A stretch of DNA of 64,000 bases from contig NZ_PPDB01000007.1 in the NCBI RefSeq assembly GCF_002959855.1, forward strand, positions 620,001-684,000, in the 5' to 3' direction. Below the pieces are notes generated by a model. It was not told where the DNA came from, did not search any database, and saw nothing but the letters and a program-made list of their open reading frames with translations. The stretch comes from Veillonella denticariosi JCM 15641. GTDB lineage: Bacteria; Bacillota; Negativicutes; Veillonellales; Veillonellaceae. A program made the translations under genes and the position numbers. Positions 16,049 through 25,812 of this stretch are shown piece by piece (the stretch's first letter is position 1; every line of letters starts with the position of its first letter).

Positions 16049-17903
16049 CTCTGCCACCCTCCTTATAGTCAATAATCGCCGTATTTAATTCAGGACATAC
16101 ATTACAGCCTCTGCACGGAGCACGACGACAATCGCCTGTCAACTTCGCATCCACCGCCTGTTCCCATTCACGCTTCAAGAACGCCTTGCTCACGGTGGAG
16201 TCGAGATGGTCCCACGGCAAAGGTTCATCAAAATCACGGGTGCGACGCGCATAGTATGCCGGATCAAGACCGCAGTTTTCGAAGGCTTTCAACCATGTTT
16301 CATAATTGAAAAATTCCGTCCATCCATCAAATTTACAGCCTAATTTCCACGCCTCCACGAGGACGCCGGACAGTCGCCTATCTCCGCGGGCAAATGCGGC
16401 CTCCATATAACCGGTATAACCGTCATGGTAATGATAGGAGATATTGCGATTATTGATGAGAGATTTCAGATAGCGCTGCTTGCGATGAATTTCCTCCACA
16501 TCCTGCTGTCCATACCACTGATACGGCGAATGCGTCTTCGGCACGAAGAAGGAAACGCTGACCGTTACGGAACCGTTGCGTCTTCCCGTAATATCGCGAT
16601 GCAGATCAAGGACCTTGTACGCAAGATTGGCGATGCCCGCTAAATCTTCATCAGTTTCAGTAGGCAGTCCCATCATGAAATACAGTTTAACCGTATTCCA
16701 GCCGGACTTGAAAGCATTCGTACAGGCCGCCAGCAGATCTTCCTCACTGACGCCTTTATTGATAACATCGCGCATGCGCTGCGTACCCGCTTCCGGTGCA
16801 AAGGTGAGGCCGCTCTTGCGGACCTGCTGCACCTTTTTGGCGATATCTATGGAAAAACTGTCGATACGCAACGACGGTAAGCTGACGCTCACCTGTTTAT
16901 CCTTAAACTCCTCCATGAGCATATCCACGAGTTCCGGCAGCTTAGAATAATCGGCAGAACTCAAACTCATCAGGGAAATTTCATTATAGCCTGTGTTGGC
17001 AATCGTTTCCTTTGCGATTTCCAGTAACCGCTCCGGCGTTTTTTCACGTACAGGCCGATACAGCATCCCCGCCTGGCAGAAACGACAACCGCGCGTACAA
17101 CCGCGGAACAGTTCCAGTACAGCTCGGTCATGAACGATATCGAGGAACGGTACCACCGGTTTCGTCGGATAAAATACGTGTTCCACATCTTCGATAATCC
17201 GTTTTTCAATCGTTGCGGGCACGTCATCAAAGCGCGGTGTAATCGACTTAAAATCACCGGATTCCGTATATTCCACCTCATACAATGCGGGACAATATGT
17301 ACCGGGAATTTTTGCAACCTTTCTGAGGAATGCCTCCTTACCGCCAGGAAAGCCCTTCGCTTTTTCGGACTTATAGAGGTCAATAAATTCATCGCTCCAC
17401 TCTTCCGATTCACCTAACGAGACAATATCAAAGAAATCTGCCAACGGTTCCACGTTAAAAGCACAGGGGCCTCCCGTAACAAGCAACGGAAAATCCATGT
17501 CACGATCTTTGGCATACATAGGAATTCCCGCCAGATCCAACATATTAAGAATATTGGTGAAGCTCATTTCATATTGAAGTGTAAATCCTAACACATCAAA
17601 ATCCCTAATCGGTGTCCGCGTCTCCAATGAAAATAGAGGAATATTACGCTTGCGCATTTCTTCCTCCATATCATGCCACGGAGCGAATACACGCTCCGCT
17701 ACGGCGTCTTCACGACGATTTACGAGACCGTATAAAATTTTTATTCCCAAATGGCTCATGGCCACTTCGTAAACATCAGGAAATGCCAGCGCCATGGTTA
17801 CAGCTACCGTACTGTGATCTTTCACGGTACTGTTATATTCACCGCCCGTATATCGAGCCGGCTTCTGTACGTGCTGCAGCCATGACGTATCTAATTCAAT
17901 CAT
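16020..17903 (-). CDS. TIGR03960 B12-binding-domain radical SAM protein
   Basis: A 627-residue protein with an N-terminal B12-binding-like domain (FPDVYEVAMSHLGIKILYG) and a radical SAM domain whose cluster motif is CTRGCRFCQAG (CX3CX2C) near residue 275. Typical downstream segments are SLPSLRIDS and FAPEAGTQRMRDVINKG. A cysteine-rich tail (CRRAPCRGCNVC) is present. The substrate is not known. It lies between rodA and the DUF2344 partner, and its ATG has GGAGG close upstream. Confidence 0.88.
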   Translation of the reverse strand: MIELDTSWLQHVQKPARYTGGEYNSTVKDHSTVAVTMALAFPDVYEVAMSHLGIKILYGLVNRREDAVAERVFAPWHDMEEEMRKRNIPLFSLETRTPIRDFDVLGFTLQYEMSFTNILNMLDLAGIPMYAKDRDMDFPLLVTGGPCAFNVEPLADFFDIVSLGESEEWSDEFIDLYKSEKAKGFPGGKEAFLRKVAKIPGTYCPALYEVEYTESGDFKSITPRFDDVPATIEKRIIEDVEHVFYPTKPVVPFLDIVHDRAVLELFRGCTRGCRFCQAGMLYRPVREKTPERLLEIAKETIANTGYNEISLMSLSSADYSKLPELVDMLMEEFKDKQVSVSLPSLRIDSFSIDIAKKVQQVRKSGLTFAPEAGTQRMRDVINKGVSEEDLLAACTNAFKSGWNTVKLYFMMGLPTETDEDLAGIANLAYKVLDLHRDITGRRNGSVTVSVSFFVPKTHSPYQWYGQQDVEEIHRKQRYLKSLINNRNISYHYHDGYTGYMEAAFARGDRRLSGVLVEAWKLGCKFDGWTEFFNYETWLKAFENCGLDPAYYARRTRDFDEPLPWDHLDSTVSKAFLKREWEQAVDAKLTGDCRRAPCRGCNVCPELNTAIIDYKEGGRVEKVTFGLT

Positions 17904-17932
17904 ACATCCTCCGGCTGAAAGCCTTCTTTCAA

Positions 17933-19039
17933 TTAAAATATATATTTAGTTCGCTGCATGGAGATATTCAACAACAAACCTATACTCAACATATTGGTGG
18001 TCAGCGCACTGACACCATAACTTAGGAACGGTAAAGGAATACCCGTTACAGGCATAATGCCGATGGTCATTCCCACGTTGACGAGAACTTCAAAGCTCAA
18101 CATAGCTCCGATGCCCGTCGCCAGTAACATTCCAAATGTATCATTGCAGGTATACGCGATGCGTATACTGCGATAAATGAGCATGAATAATAACGCTAAA
18201 ACAATGATACATCCTACAAACCCGAATTCCTCACCGATAACGGAAAAAATAAAATCCGTGTGATTTTCCGGCAGGAAGTTCAATTGACTTTGGGTCCCGT
18301 TAAAGACACCCTTGCCTAAAATCATGCCGGACCCGATGGCGATCTTCGATTGAATTATATGATAACCGGATCCGAAGGGATCTATATCGGGATTCAAAAA
18401 CACGAGAATGCGCTGTTTTTGGTAATCTTTCAGAACAAACCAGACCAAAGGCAGCAACAGTACACCTAATCCGACGATAATTTGAATGAGTCGAGCTCGA
18501 ATCCCCGCAATAAAAAGCATGCCTCCGAAAATAGCGATATATACGAGTGATGTTCCCAAGTCAGGTTGTAAGAATACGAGGAAAATAGGAATCCCTACAT
18601 ATATCACGGGAACCAGCAGCGATTTAAAGGTATTTAAATGATTAATACGAGACTCCAACATCTTTGCCATACAAATAATCATGAGTAATTTAGAAAATTC
18701 CGACGGCTGCAAGGTTATAGGCCCGATTTGAATCCACCGCTGCGCGCCTAACGCCGATGTACCGGCGATCATTACGGCCAATAGCATAATGAGCGTGAAA
18801 GCATAAATCATATTGCCCCAGTTTTTAAGGCGATGATAATCAAAAAACTGCATGCCTATAACTACAGCCACATTTACCACGAAAAAAAGCAGTTGCTTTA
18901 CCACGAGACTGTTGAAACTGAGCGCCTCCTGATTGACATGGGTAGCACTGCCCACAGCGGTCAAGCCGATACTCACAAGCAGAACCGTACAAATTATGAT
19001 TGTCCAGTCGCTATGAGTCCAAATTTTTTGCCACATCAT
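17933..19039 (-). CDS. rodA: Peptidoglycan glycosyltransferase RodA
   Basis: A SEDS-family membrane enzyme that polymerises lipid II during side-wall growth together with PBP2. The 368 residues hold about ten membrane helices. The SEDS signatures are present: RWIQIGPITLQPSEFSKL in the middle and ILPVTGIPLPFLSYG-like (MPVTGIPLPFLSYG) near the end. It is encoded after minD and mrdA, so the RodA-PBP2 pair is in one operon. GGTGAT lies before two ATG codons. Confidence 0.95.
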   Translation of the reverse strand: MMWQKIWTHSDWTIIICTVLLVSIGLTAVGSATHVNQEALSFNSLVVKQLLFFVVNVAVVIGMQFFDYHRLKNWGNMIYAFTLIMLLAVMIAGTSALGAQRWIQIGPITLQPSEFSKLLMIICMAKMLESRINHLNTFKSLLVPVIYVGIPIFLVFLQPDLGTSLVYIAIFGGMLFIAGIRARLIQIIVGLGVLLLPLVWFVLKDYQKQRILVFLNPDIDPFGSGYHIIQSKIAIGSGMILGKGVFNGTQSQLNFLPENHTDFIFSVIGEEFGFVGCIIVLALLFMLIYRSIRIAYTCNDTFGMLLATGIGAMLSFEVLVNVGMTIGIMPVTGIPLPFLSYGVSALTTNMLSIGLLLNISMQRTKYIF

Positions 19040-19044
19040 ATCAC

Positions 19045-19968
19045 CTATTTAAGCTTAATTCGGCGCCACAAGCTTTGTTTGGCGTCTAAGACAAGACGCT
19101 GCGTAGTCCAACCGTTGCGATTAATATAGCGAACCGGCCTATTACCTTCAAAAAAGGTATTACCGGAGGATGCCAATGTCGACATAGGCGTGGACTCTTT
19201 AGCTCTTCTCCGTTTTTCAGCATATGCATTAAATCGGTCCAGTATATCCTGTTCATCCCAGGTATTTCCTGAAATAACATAATCCACCAAAGGTTTTAAT
19301 AAATCGGCCGCATCCGTACGAAGCAGGTCAAATAATGTTCCATTCTGTGTATACCGCAAGACCTTTTCATCATACGGAATCATAGCCCCCACATATTCGG
19401 ACCGGATCACATTCAACATATCGTACAGATTAATGTCCGCATCATCCGTAGACACCGCATTAAATACGACTACATGGTCCCGGATATTAGCTTCCTCACA
19501 AACCTGAATCATACGCGCTCCATTGCGCAACGACACCCATAACGGATGAGTCACTACAATGCACCGGTTCACCAAATCAAGAATCGACTCAATACCTTTA
19601 CCGATACCGGCAGGCGCATCAATAAGGACATAATCATATCTATCAGCTAAATATTTAATGAGTTTCTTATACTTCTTTCGCCCCATATCCTCCCAGCGAA
19701 GCTTTTGACTGGCCGGCAGAAAATCCAGATTATCACCGATAGGTAATATGGCATCCTCTGCATATTCCTTATGTTCAATCACATCCAAAGCGTCATAAAA
19801 CACTTCATCCGCCACGCCTAATACGAGATCCAAATCGCGTAATCCAAAATCTCCATCACAGAGCAGTACGCGATGCCCTGCATTACTTAAAGCCGCACCC
19901 AGACAAGCGGTAACGGTCGTTTTCCCAACCCCGCCTTTGCCGGATACGACACCGATGATTTCGCCCAT
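19045..19968 (-). CDS. minD: MinD-type septum-site-determining ATPase
   Basis: A deviant-Walker P-loop ATPase that sits on the membrane and directs septum placement. The N-terminus IIGVVSGKGGVGKTT carries the signature lysine, and VLIDAPAGIGKGIE is the switch region. At 307 residues it is about 40 longer than usual. A polar stretch (about residues 250-295) precedes the last residues KQSLWRRIKLK, a short basic amphipathic helix like the MinD membrane anchor. No minC or minE is adjacent; the gene lies between mrdA and rodA. A role in elongation rather than division alone is possible but unproven. Confidence 0.88.
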   Translation of the reverse strand: MGEIIGVVSGKGGVGKTTVTACLGAALSNAGHRVLLCDGDFGLRDLDLVLGVADEVFYDALDVIEHKEYAEDAILPIGDNLDFLPASQKLRWEDMGRKKYKKLIKYLADRYDYVLIDAPAGIGKGIESILDLVNRCIVVTHPLWVSLRNGARMIQVCEEANIRDHVVVFNAVSTDDADINLYDMLNVIRSEYVGAMIPYDEKVLRYTQNGTLFDLLRTDAADLLKPLVDYVISGNTWDEQDILDRFNAYAEKRRRAKESTPMSTLASSGNTFFEGNRPVRYINRNGWTTQRLVLDAKQSLWRRIKLK

Positions 19969-19969
19969 A

Positions 19970-21865
19970 TTATTCCTTTCTTGGTTGTATAGTATTTACA
20001 GTATTTGAACGGTTCTGTTCTTGAGACGTATTTTTCTTATTCCCATCATTAGATGTATTATTCAAATTTACATGAAAGTATGCCGCCAGTATATCGCGCA
20101 CGATAGGCCCTGCAGAACCGGCACCGAAACTGCCTTGCTCAACAAGAGCCACCACGACGATACGCGGCTTATCATATGGTGCATAAGCAACAAACCAGCC
20201 ATGGTCTCGACCATGAGCATTTTCCGCCGTCCCCGTTTTGCCCGCTACGTCCACAGGAAAACCTTTAAATAAGGCACCCGCCGTACCGCCTTCATTCGTA
20301 ACATCCCGAAGGCCTTCGCGGATGAGATCCATAACATTTTTCTGAATCGGTAATACGCCCAATTTCTCCGGTCCAAAAACCTCCTTCGGCGTACCGTCCG
20401 AATTATCGATACGACTCACCACATACGGCCGATAGCGAATGCCGCCGTTTGCGACCTCGCTCATAACTACCGCCATCTGTAACGGAGTTACCAAGGTAAA
20501 CGATTGTCCGATAGCGGCGTCGAAGGTTTCCCCCAAGTACCAGTCCTGGTCAAATACCTTCCGCTTATATTCCGGATTAGCCATATTACCGGCCGCTTCA
20601 CCGACCAGATTAATGCCCGTTTTCTCACCTAAGCCGAAATAACGGGCATATTTATCAAGATTTTCAATACCGACGCGGTTGCCCATTTCATAGAAATACA
20701 CATTATCCGATTTTGCAAGGGCATTATTAAAGTTCAGCCACCCCAGAGCCTCGCCTTCCGCATTGCGCTTATCGATGAGCCAATGGCGCCCGCTGTCAAA
20801 AATCATCTCATCCGGTGTAACCTTCTTCAGATCCAATGCGGCCGCACCCGTAATAATTTTGAAAGGAGACCCCGGCGGATATTCGCCGGATATAACCTTA
20901 TTATCAAAAGGATGTTTCTTATCATTATTCAACTGATTCCATTGAGCGGATGTAATCCCTTTCGCAAACCAGTTCGGATTAAATTCCGGATTGCTTACCA
21001 TAGCCAGTACGGCGCCCGTATTGGGGTCTAAGGCAACTACAGCAGCCCCCTGGGCCGGAATTCCCTGCGCCTGCAACTGTGCCAACTGGTTGGTTACGGC
21101 TTCTTCAGCGGCCTTCTGCAGATTCACATCAATAGTAAGGTGAATATTCGAACCCGGTACAGTATGCTTCCGATCGACCTCTGCAACAGGCCGACCCGTC
21201 GCATCGACCTCCAGCTGCTTTCCGCCATCGGTCCCGCGCAGGATATTATCGTACAGTTTTTCCAAACCCGAACGCCCCAAAATGGTACCGCTCGTAACGG
21301 AAGAATTCGGATCTTTAGCCTTCAATTCATCCAGTTCCTCTTCGCTGACCTCACCTACATAGCCAAACAGCTGGGCCGCCATCGTCTCATACGGATAATA
21401 GCGAAGCGGCTCTACATCAATGGTAACGCCCGGCAGTTCATGACGATGCTCTTCGATGGTGGTAACCACATCCATAGATATGTCGCTGGCGATTCTGATC
21501 GGTTCGTAACCGGATTTATGATCATTGACCTTCTTCTTAATCTCCTCAGGATTCTTATTGAGTAAAGCGGCTAATCTCGCCACTTCTCCATCATCAAGGG
21601 CCTTACCTGTAGGCATGATGGATATGGTATAGGCCGGTCTTGAGCCGACAAGAATCTGACCGTTTCGATCATACATCAAGCCCCGTGCGGCAGTCATGGG
21701 CACCATACGAAGTCTGTTTCCTTCCGCCTTAGCCTGATAATAGCCGCCCTCCAAAATCTGTAAATCCAGCAGTCGCAGCCCCAATATGATAAATATACCG
21801 GTTATGATATAAAAGAGTACATCAAAGCGACTCGTTTTTTTCCGTTTATAGAGGCCTTCAAGCAC
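19970..21865 (-). CDS. mrdA: Penicillin-binding protein 2 (transpeptidase)
   Basis: A class B penicillin-binding protein that cross-links side-wall peptidoglycan. The 631 residues begin with a short cytosolic basic tail and one membrane helix (near residues 17-33), then a dimerisation domain and the transpeptidase domain. The active-site motifs are SPFK (SxxK), SDN (SxN) and KTGTAE (KTG). The C-terminus is asparagine- and serine-rich. It lies between mreD and minD, with minD one base after its stop. Confidence 0.96.
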   Translation of the reverse strand: MLEGLYKRKKTSRFDVLFYIITGIFIILGLRLLDLQILEGGYYQAKAEGNRLRMVPMTAARGLMYDRNGQILVGSRPAYTISIMPTGKALDDGEVARLAALLNKNPEEIKKKVNDHKSGYEPIRIASDISMDVVTTIEEHRHELPGVTIDVEPLRYYPYETMAAQLFGYVGEVSEEELDELKAKDPNSSVTSGTILGRSGLEKLYDNILRGTDGGKQLEVDATGRPVAEVDRKHTVPGSNIHLTIDVNLQKAAEEAVTNQLAQLQAQGIPAQGAAVVALDPNTGAVLAMVSNPEFNPNWFAKGITSAQWNQLNNDKKHPFDNKVISGEYPPGSPFKIITGAAALDLKKVTPDEMIFDSGRHWLIDKRNAEGEALGWLNFNNALAKSDNVYFYEMGNRVGIENLDKYARYFGLGEKTGINLVGEAAGNMANPEYKRKVFDQDWYLGETFDAAIGQSFTLVTPLQMAVVMSEVANGGIRYRPYVVSRIDNSDGTPKEVFGPEKLGVLPIQKNVMDLIREGLRDVTNEGGTAGALFKGFPVDVAGKTGTAENAHGRDHGWFVAYAPYDKPRIVVVALVEQGSFGAGSAGPIVRDILAAYFHVNLNNTSNDGNKKNTSQEQNRSNTVNTIQPRKE

Positions 21866-21880
21866 TCTTTCACCCCCTCA

Positions 21881-22372
21881 TCACCAAATATAATCCTGCG
21901 GTTCCTCCTTAGGTCGCAAGAAAGCATGCAAAGCGGCCGCCATCAAAGCATTCCAAGGAAGAGTCGGAATGATCATATGCCACAAATATGACCAGAAATA
22001 AATGTCTCCGCCGCTGCCCCAAATCATAAAGAACCGAATCAGACCATCCAGGATTGTACAGATAGCTACAATACAGCTGGACCAGTACCAACGCTCTTCA
22101 TACAGGCGATGCTTCACAAAAGACAATATATACACGACGATGACATAGGGAAACAAATGAAGTCCAAAAAAATTGGAAATCAGCACATCATGTACCACCC
22201 CGCCGATAACAGCGGATACAAGCCCCATGCGCCGCCCTTTAAAAAGCGTAATCATAACGACGGTCGTCAAAATGAGATTCGGCAGCCAGTTCGTATGAAA
22301 TATAGCCGGCAACAGCTGAGCCTGAATAAAATATATTAAAAATCCACTTAACAGTAAGGCTAACCGGATCAT
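21881..22372 (-). CDS. mreD: Rod shape-determining membrane protein MreD
   Basis: A 163-residue integral membrane protein with five or six helices. Sequence is poorly conserved in this family, so the call relies on size, hydrophobicity, the VIGGVVHDVLISNFFGLHLF segment typical of MreD, and its place between mreC (4-nt overlap) and mrdA. It is part of the MreBCD elongation complex. Confidence 0.9.
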   Translation of the reverse strand: MIRLALLLSGFLIYFIQAQLLPAIFHTNWLPNLILTTVVMITLFKGRRMGLVSAVIGGVVHDVLISNFFGLHLFPYVIVVYILSFVKHRLYEERWYWSSCIVAICTILDGLIRFFMIWGSGGDIYFWSYLWHMIIPTLPWNALMAAALHAFLRPKEEPQDYIW

Positions 22373-23286
22373 GGTTTGATAGCCCCCTTTGCCCCTTCCA
22401 CCTGATCGCGCTGGGTCTGAGGCACTAATTTAGTCTCTAAACCCGGCTTGGTAGGTGCACTCACAGATGACGAGGTAATGATGAATACTTCCTCTAAACG
22501 ATGAAAATCCACGCTCGGATTTATGACCGCATTTTTAACAAATCCTTCCGAATCATTTTCTATGGACATCACATTGCCTACCGGCAATCCTTTCGGATAA
22601 ATGCCGCCATAACCGGAGGTAACGAGCTTATCGCCTACCAGAACGTCTCCGTCGCGCGCAATATTGACCATCGTCGGCGTTCCCGGTGCATTACCGTTGC
22701 CTTTTACAACGCCCGACAATCGAGACTCCGGTCTCTGTACGAGAATACCGATGGCACTGCGCGGATCCAAAATCGTCTGAACCCGTGCCGAATGAGGATA
22801 GACATCGGTAATGAACCCTACGACACCGCTCGGTACAACAACGGCCATATTCACATCTATACCGTCCTCACTACCCTTATCAATGGTGAAAGTATTGGTC
22901 CACGTGCCATAATCCTTCGTAATGATTCCCGCCAAAGTCATGGTGAATTCGGAATGACTGCTTTTATAGTCAAGCAACTGTCGAAGGCGGATATTTTCCG
23001 CGACCACTTCATCATAATTGACCACCTTTTGCTCTAAATAGGCCTTGCGCGCAGCCTCCTCTTCACTTTCAGAGGTCGAATGTATAGCATCATCGATTAC
23101 CGAAATACCTGTCTGTATGCCCGCCAGCATTCGAGCAGAACCATACGCAAACGGAGTGGTAATCCCCTCTAAGGTAACGGTTACAAAGGGAATACTGGTT
23201 CGCTGCTTCCATGCAAATCCCAATAAAGCCAAGAGAATACAGCTGATAACTACGACGATAATTAACTTGCGATCCGACTGTATCAT
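22369..23286 (-). CDS. mreC: Rod shape-determining protein MreC
   Basis: A 305-residue bitopic protein. One membrane helix lies near residues 9-25, followed by a coiled-coil stretch (ESEEEAARKAYLEQKVV) and the periplasmic beta-barrel domains with LVTSGYGGIYPKGLPVG, the MreC signature. It links cytoplasmic MreB to the RodA-PBP2 synthases outside the membrane. It overlaps mreD by 4 nt and follows mreB by one base. Confidence 0.94.
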   Translation of the reverse strand: MIQSDRKLIIVVVISCILLALLGFAWKQRTSIPFVTVTLEGITTPFAYGSARMLAGIQTGISVIDDAIHSTSESEEEAARKAYLEQKVVNYDEVVAENIRLRQLLDYKSSHSEFTMTLAGIITKDYGTWTNTFTIDKGSEDGIDVNMAVVVPSGVVGFITDVYPHSARVQTILDPRSAIGILVQRPESRLSGVVKGNGNAPGTPTMVNIARDGDVLVGDKLVTSGYGGIYPKGLPVGNVMSIENDSEGFVKNAVINPSVDFHRLEEVFIITSSSVSAPTKPGLETKLVPQTQRDQVEGAKGAIKP

Positions 23287-23287
23287 A

Positions 23288-24325
23288 CTAGTCCCGGCCC
23301 TTTCTATTTTTTGAATTTACAATAAAACGCGACACGCCTACTAAATCTGCTGTGGCGCCGTGCAATCCAGTAACAACCTTTTCTTCCGGTAATTCCGGCA
23401 CATGAACGGGCACGCCCAATTCCGTTCCGACTCGTTGTGAAAGCCCCTCCAGCAGTGCGGTTCCTCCGGTAAGCCAAATTCCATATTGCATGATATCCGC
23501 TACGATTTCAGGCGCCGCCTGACGGATAGTCTGCTTGATTTCATCTAAAAGCCCTTGCAAAGAATCATTGATAACCTGATATACCTCGGATTGATGAATC
23601 ACACAACGACGGCCCAAGCCGTTCATCATGTCACGGCCCTGAAAGACATATTCCGAATCCTCCAGCGGCGCAATAGCCGTCCCGATAGAATGTTTAAGAT
23701 CCATAATGGTTTCATCCGATACCATGACGCCAAAGCACTGGCGGATATATCGCAACAATGCTGTATTGATATCTGAACCGCCGAAGCGAATCGTCTTGCT
23801 GCTCACGATGCCCCCCAGCGACATGATGCCGATATCCGTGGTGCCGCCACCGATATCTATCACCATGGAGCCGCGAGCGTCAAAAATCGGCAATCCGCAA
23901 CCGATAGCGGCCGCTACAGGACGTTCAATGAGAAACACCTCTCGCGCCCCTGCTTGCATAACCGCATCCATCATGGCCCGTTGCTCTACGTCCGTCATGC
24001 CGCACGGTACGCCGACGAGAACACGGGACAAGCGCAACGTGTTGGAAACTTTATGGAGAAAGTACTTTAACATCGTATGCATAACACGATAATCGACGAT
24101 AAAGCCGTCTTTCAGAGGCGTCAACGGCCTCCACATATCGGGCATACGTCGCACGATACGGTCCGCCTCATCCCCTACAGCTACGATTTTCTGCTGTTTT
24201 GCATCTGTAGCTACAATGGAAGGCTCACTGATGACAGACTCACGGGTTCCGCCCATTAAACGCGTCTGGATACTACCTATATCTATACTTACGTCTCTTC
24301 CCAGAGAAGGTAAAATGGAACTCAT
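23288..24325 (-). CDS. mreB: MreB actin-like shape protein
   Basis: A 345-residue actin-fold ATPase. The phosphate-binding loops are visible as VSIDIGSIQTR at the start, SMVIDIGGGTTDIGIM in the middle and WLTGGTALLEGL near the end. It forms membrane-bound filaments that steer wall synthesis. It differs from standard MreB at several places (for example SIDIGSIQTR where MreB usually has DLGTANT), so it may be a divergent or MreB-like paralogue. It heads the shape operon. AAGGAG is 11 nt before the ATG. Veillonella cells are cocci, which makes the intact mreBCD set notable. Confidence 0.9.
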   Translation of the reverse strand: MSSILPSLGRDVSIDIGSIQTRLMGGTRESVISEPSIVATDAKQQKIVAVGDEADRIVRRMPDMWRPLTPLKDGFIVDYRVMHTMLKYFLHKVSNTLRLSRVLVGVPCGMTDVEQRAMMDAVMQAGAREVFLIERPVAAAIGCGLPIFDARGSMVIDIGGGTTDIGIMSLGGIVSSKTIRFGGSDINTALLRYIRQCFGVMVSDETIMDLKHSIGTAIAPLEDSEYVFQGRDMMNGLGRRCVIHQSEVYQVINDSLQGLLDEIKQTIRQAAPEIVADIMQYGIWLTGGTALLEGLSQRVGTELGVPVHVPELPEEKVVTGLHGATADLVGVSRFIVNSKNRKGRD

Positions 24326-24385
24326 AATGCTTATTCTCCTTCATTACATCATCATTCCATTTTACCATATCAACAGCAGATTAGG

Positions 24386-24454
24386 GAAACACAAAACACC
24401 TATACAGAAGAATGATAAATCACTAAGTTAGAAGAAACACAAAACGCCTACACG
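24386..24454. repeat. Imperfect direct repeat upstream of mreB
   Basis: Two copies of GAAACACAAAACRCCTAYACR at 24386-24406 and 24434-24454, 18 of 21 positions identical, 48 bp apart. The second copy includes one arm of the radC terminator, the first has no matching arm. Possibly a duplicated and decayed terminator. Confidence 0.5.
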
Positions 24455-24466
24455 GATGTGCAGGCG
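24437..24466 (-). terminator. Terminator of radC
   Basis: CGCCTGCAC pairs with GTGTAGGCG (9 pairs including G-U) around ATCC and is followed on the minus strand by TTTTGTGTTT. It lies about 20 nt after the radC stop and isolates mreB transcription. Confidence 0.7.
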
Positions 24467-24486
24467 CTCTGAAAACATAACTTATC

Positions 24487-25185
24487 CTAGCTGAGTTTAC
24501 CGATTTCGCTGAGGCTCGTAAATTCATTATCTCCGATAACAATATGATCCAGTACGGGAATCCCCATAAATTGACCGGCGCTGATAAATAATTTCGTCAG
24601 CCGTATATCATCATCGCTGGGCCGACTGTCGCCGGACGGATGATTGTGAATTAAAATAATCGCCGCCGCATTACAGGCAATTGCCTTACGGAATACGGTT
24701 CGCTGTTCTACAAGACTCGACGCCAGGCCTCCGTTAGAAATCTTCTCAAGCTGAATGAGTTTATTGCGCGACGTCAACATAGCAGCCCACACATGTTCCT
24801 CCTCCTCATGCCGAAGGCGTTCCATCACATATTGAGCAATGACGAAGGGCTGAGAAAAATCTTCGTACGTAGCCTTGATTTTCAATTCACCTAACCGCCG
24901 TCCCAGTTCCACTGCGGCACAAATGGTGACGGCCTTATCCGCTCCGATGCCTTTAATCTTCATCAGATTCTTTACGGTCATGCGGTTCAATCCGTAAATA
25001 CCGTCATCAAAGGACTCCACAATATCGTGAGCCAATGTAAGAGCCGACTGCCCTTTCACGCCGGACCGCAATAAAATAGCTAATAATTCCTCAATATCCA
25101 TATGAGACGGTCCAAGAGTCAAAAACTTTTCTCGAGGCCGTTGAAAGGGTAACATATCCTTAACACTTACCGTTGGTACTTCCAT
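24487..25185 (-). CDS. radC: RadC-family JAB/MPN domain protein
   Basis: A 232-residue protein with an N-terminal helix-hairpin-helix part (NLMKIKGIGADKAVTI) and a C-terminal JAB1/MPN-like metalloprotease-like domain with the metal site ILIHNHPSGDSRPSDDD. Long annotated as a DNA repair protein, though the repair role has been questioned and its real function is open. It follows maf by 33 nt. Confidence 0.93.
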   Translation of the reverse strand: MEVPTVSVKDMLPFQRPREKFLTLGPSHMDIEELLAILLRSGVKGQSALTLAHDIVESFDDGIYGLNRMTVKNLMKIKGIGADKAVTICAAVELGRRLGELKIKATYEDFSQPFVIAQYVMERLRHEEEEHVWAAMLTSRNKLIQLEKISNGGLASSLVEQRTVFRKAIACNAAAIILIHNHPSGDSRPSDDDIRLTKLFISAGQFMGIPVLDHIVIGDNEFTSLSEIGKLS

Positions 25186-25218
25186 AAACTCTCTCCATTC
25201 TCACAGATAATACCTACC

Positions 25219-25785
25219 TTATTTCGCGCCAAGCATCTCGCATAATACATCATATACCTGCTCTACAGGCAGACCGACTACATTCGTATATGAACCTTCA
25301 ATCTTTTCCACCCACAGAGCGCCCTTCCCCTGAATGCCGTAGGCACCGGCCTTATCCATGGGCTCCCCACTGGCAATATAGGATTCAATTTCAAAAGGGG
25401 CTAGACTTTTAAAATACACCTTTGTCTCATTGTGAAAGACCCGTTCTTTTCCCTTCAACAGCAATGCCACACCGGTTATGACGGAGTGAACTCTCCCCGA
25501 CAGGCGTTGCAACATGAGGCGCGCCTCATCCTCACTGTGAGGCTTGCCCAGTACATCGCCATCGAGAACGACAATTGTGTCCGCTCCGAGCACAAAGCCG
25601 TCACCGGGAACACCGACTGCACAACGGGCCTTGCCAAGGGCCTGCGCTTTTACCATCTCGGTAAGATTCTCATAGCCCTCATTAGGTTCCTCATAAGTAC
25701 TGGATACCACAATGTGATCGATACCGACCTGCGTCAACAATTCCGTTCTTCGCGGCGATCGGCTCGCTAAATATAATTCTGCCAT
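25219..25785 (-). CDS. maf: Maf-type nucleotide pyrophosphatase
   Basis: A 188-residue house-cleaning enzyme that hydrolyses non-canonical or dTTP/UTP-type nucleotides. It starts MAELYLASRSPRRTELLTQVG, the Maf signature, and carries FVLGADTIVVLDGDVLGKP. The Firmicute maf-radC order is common and often leads into mreBCD, exactly as here. Confidence 0.93.
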   Translation of the reverse strand: MAELYLASRSPRRTELLTQVGIDHIVVSSTYEEPNEGYENLTEMVKAQALGKARCAVGVPGDGFVLGADTIVVLDGDVLGKPHSEDEARLMLQRLSGRVHSVITGVALLLKGKERVFHNETKVYFKSLAPFEIESYIASGEPMDKAGAYGIQGKGALWVEKIEGSYTNVVGLPVEQVYDVLCEMLGAK

Positions 25786-25812
25786 ACAGACCTCTCTATA
25801 ACGCTGTTTTAA

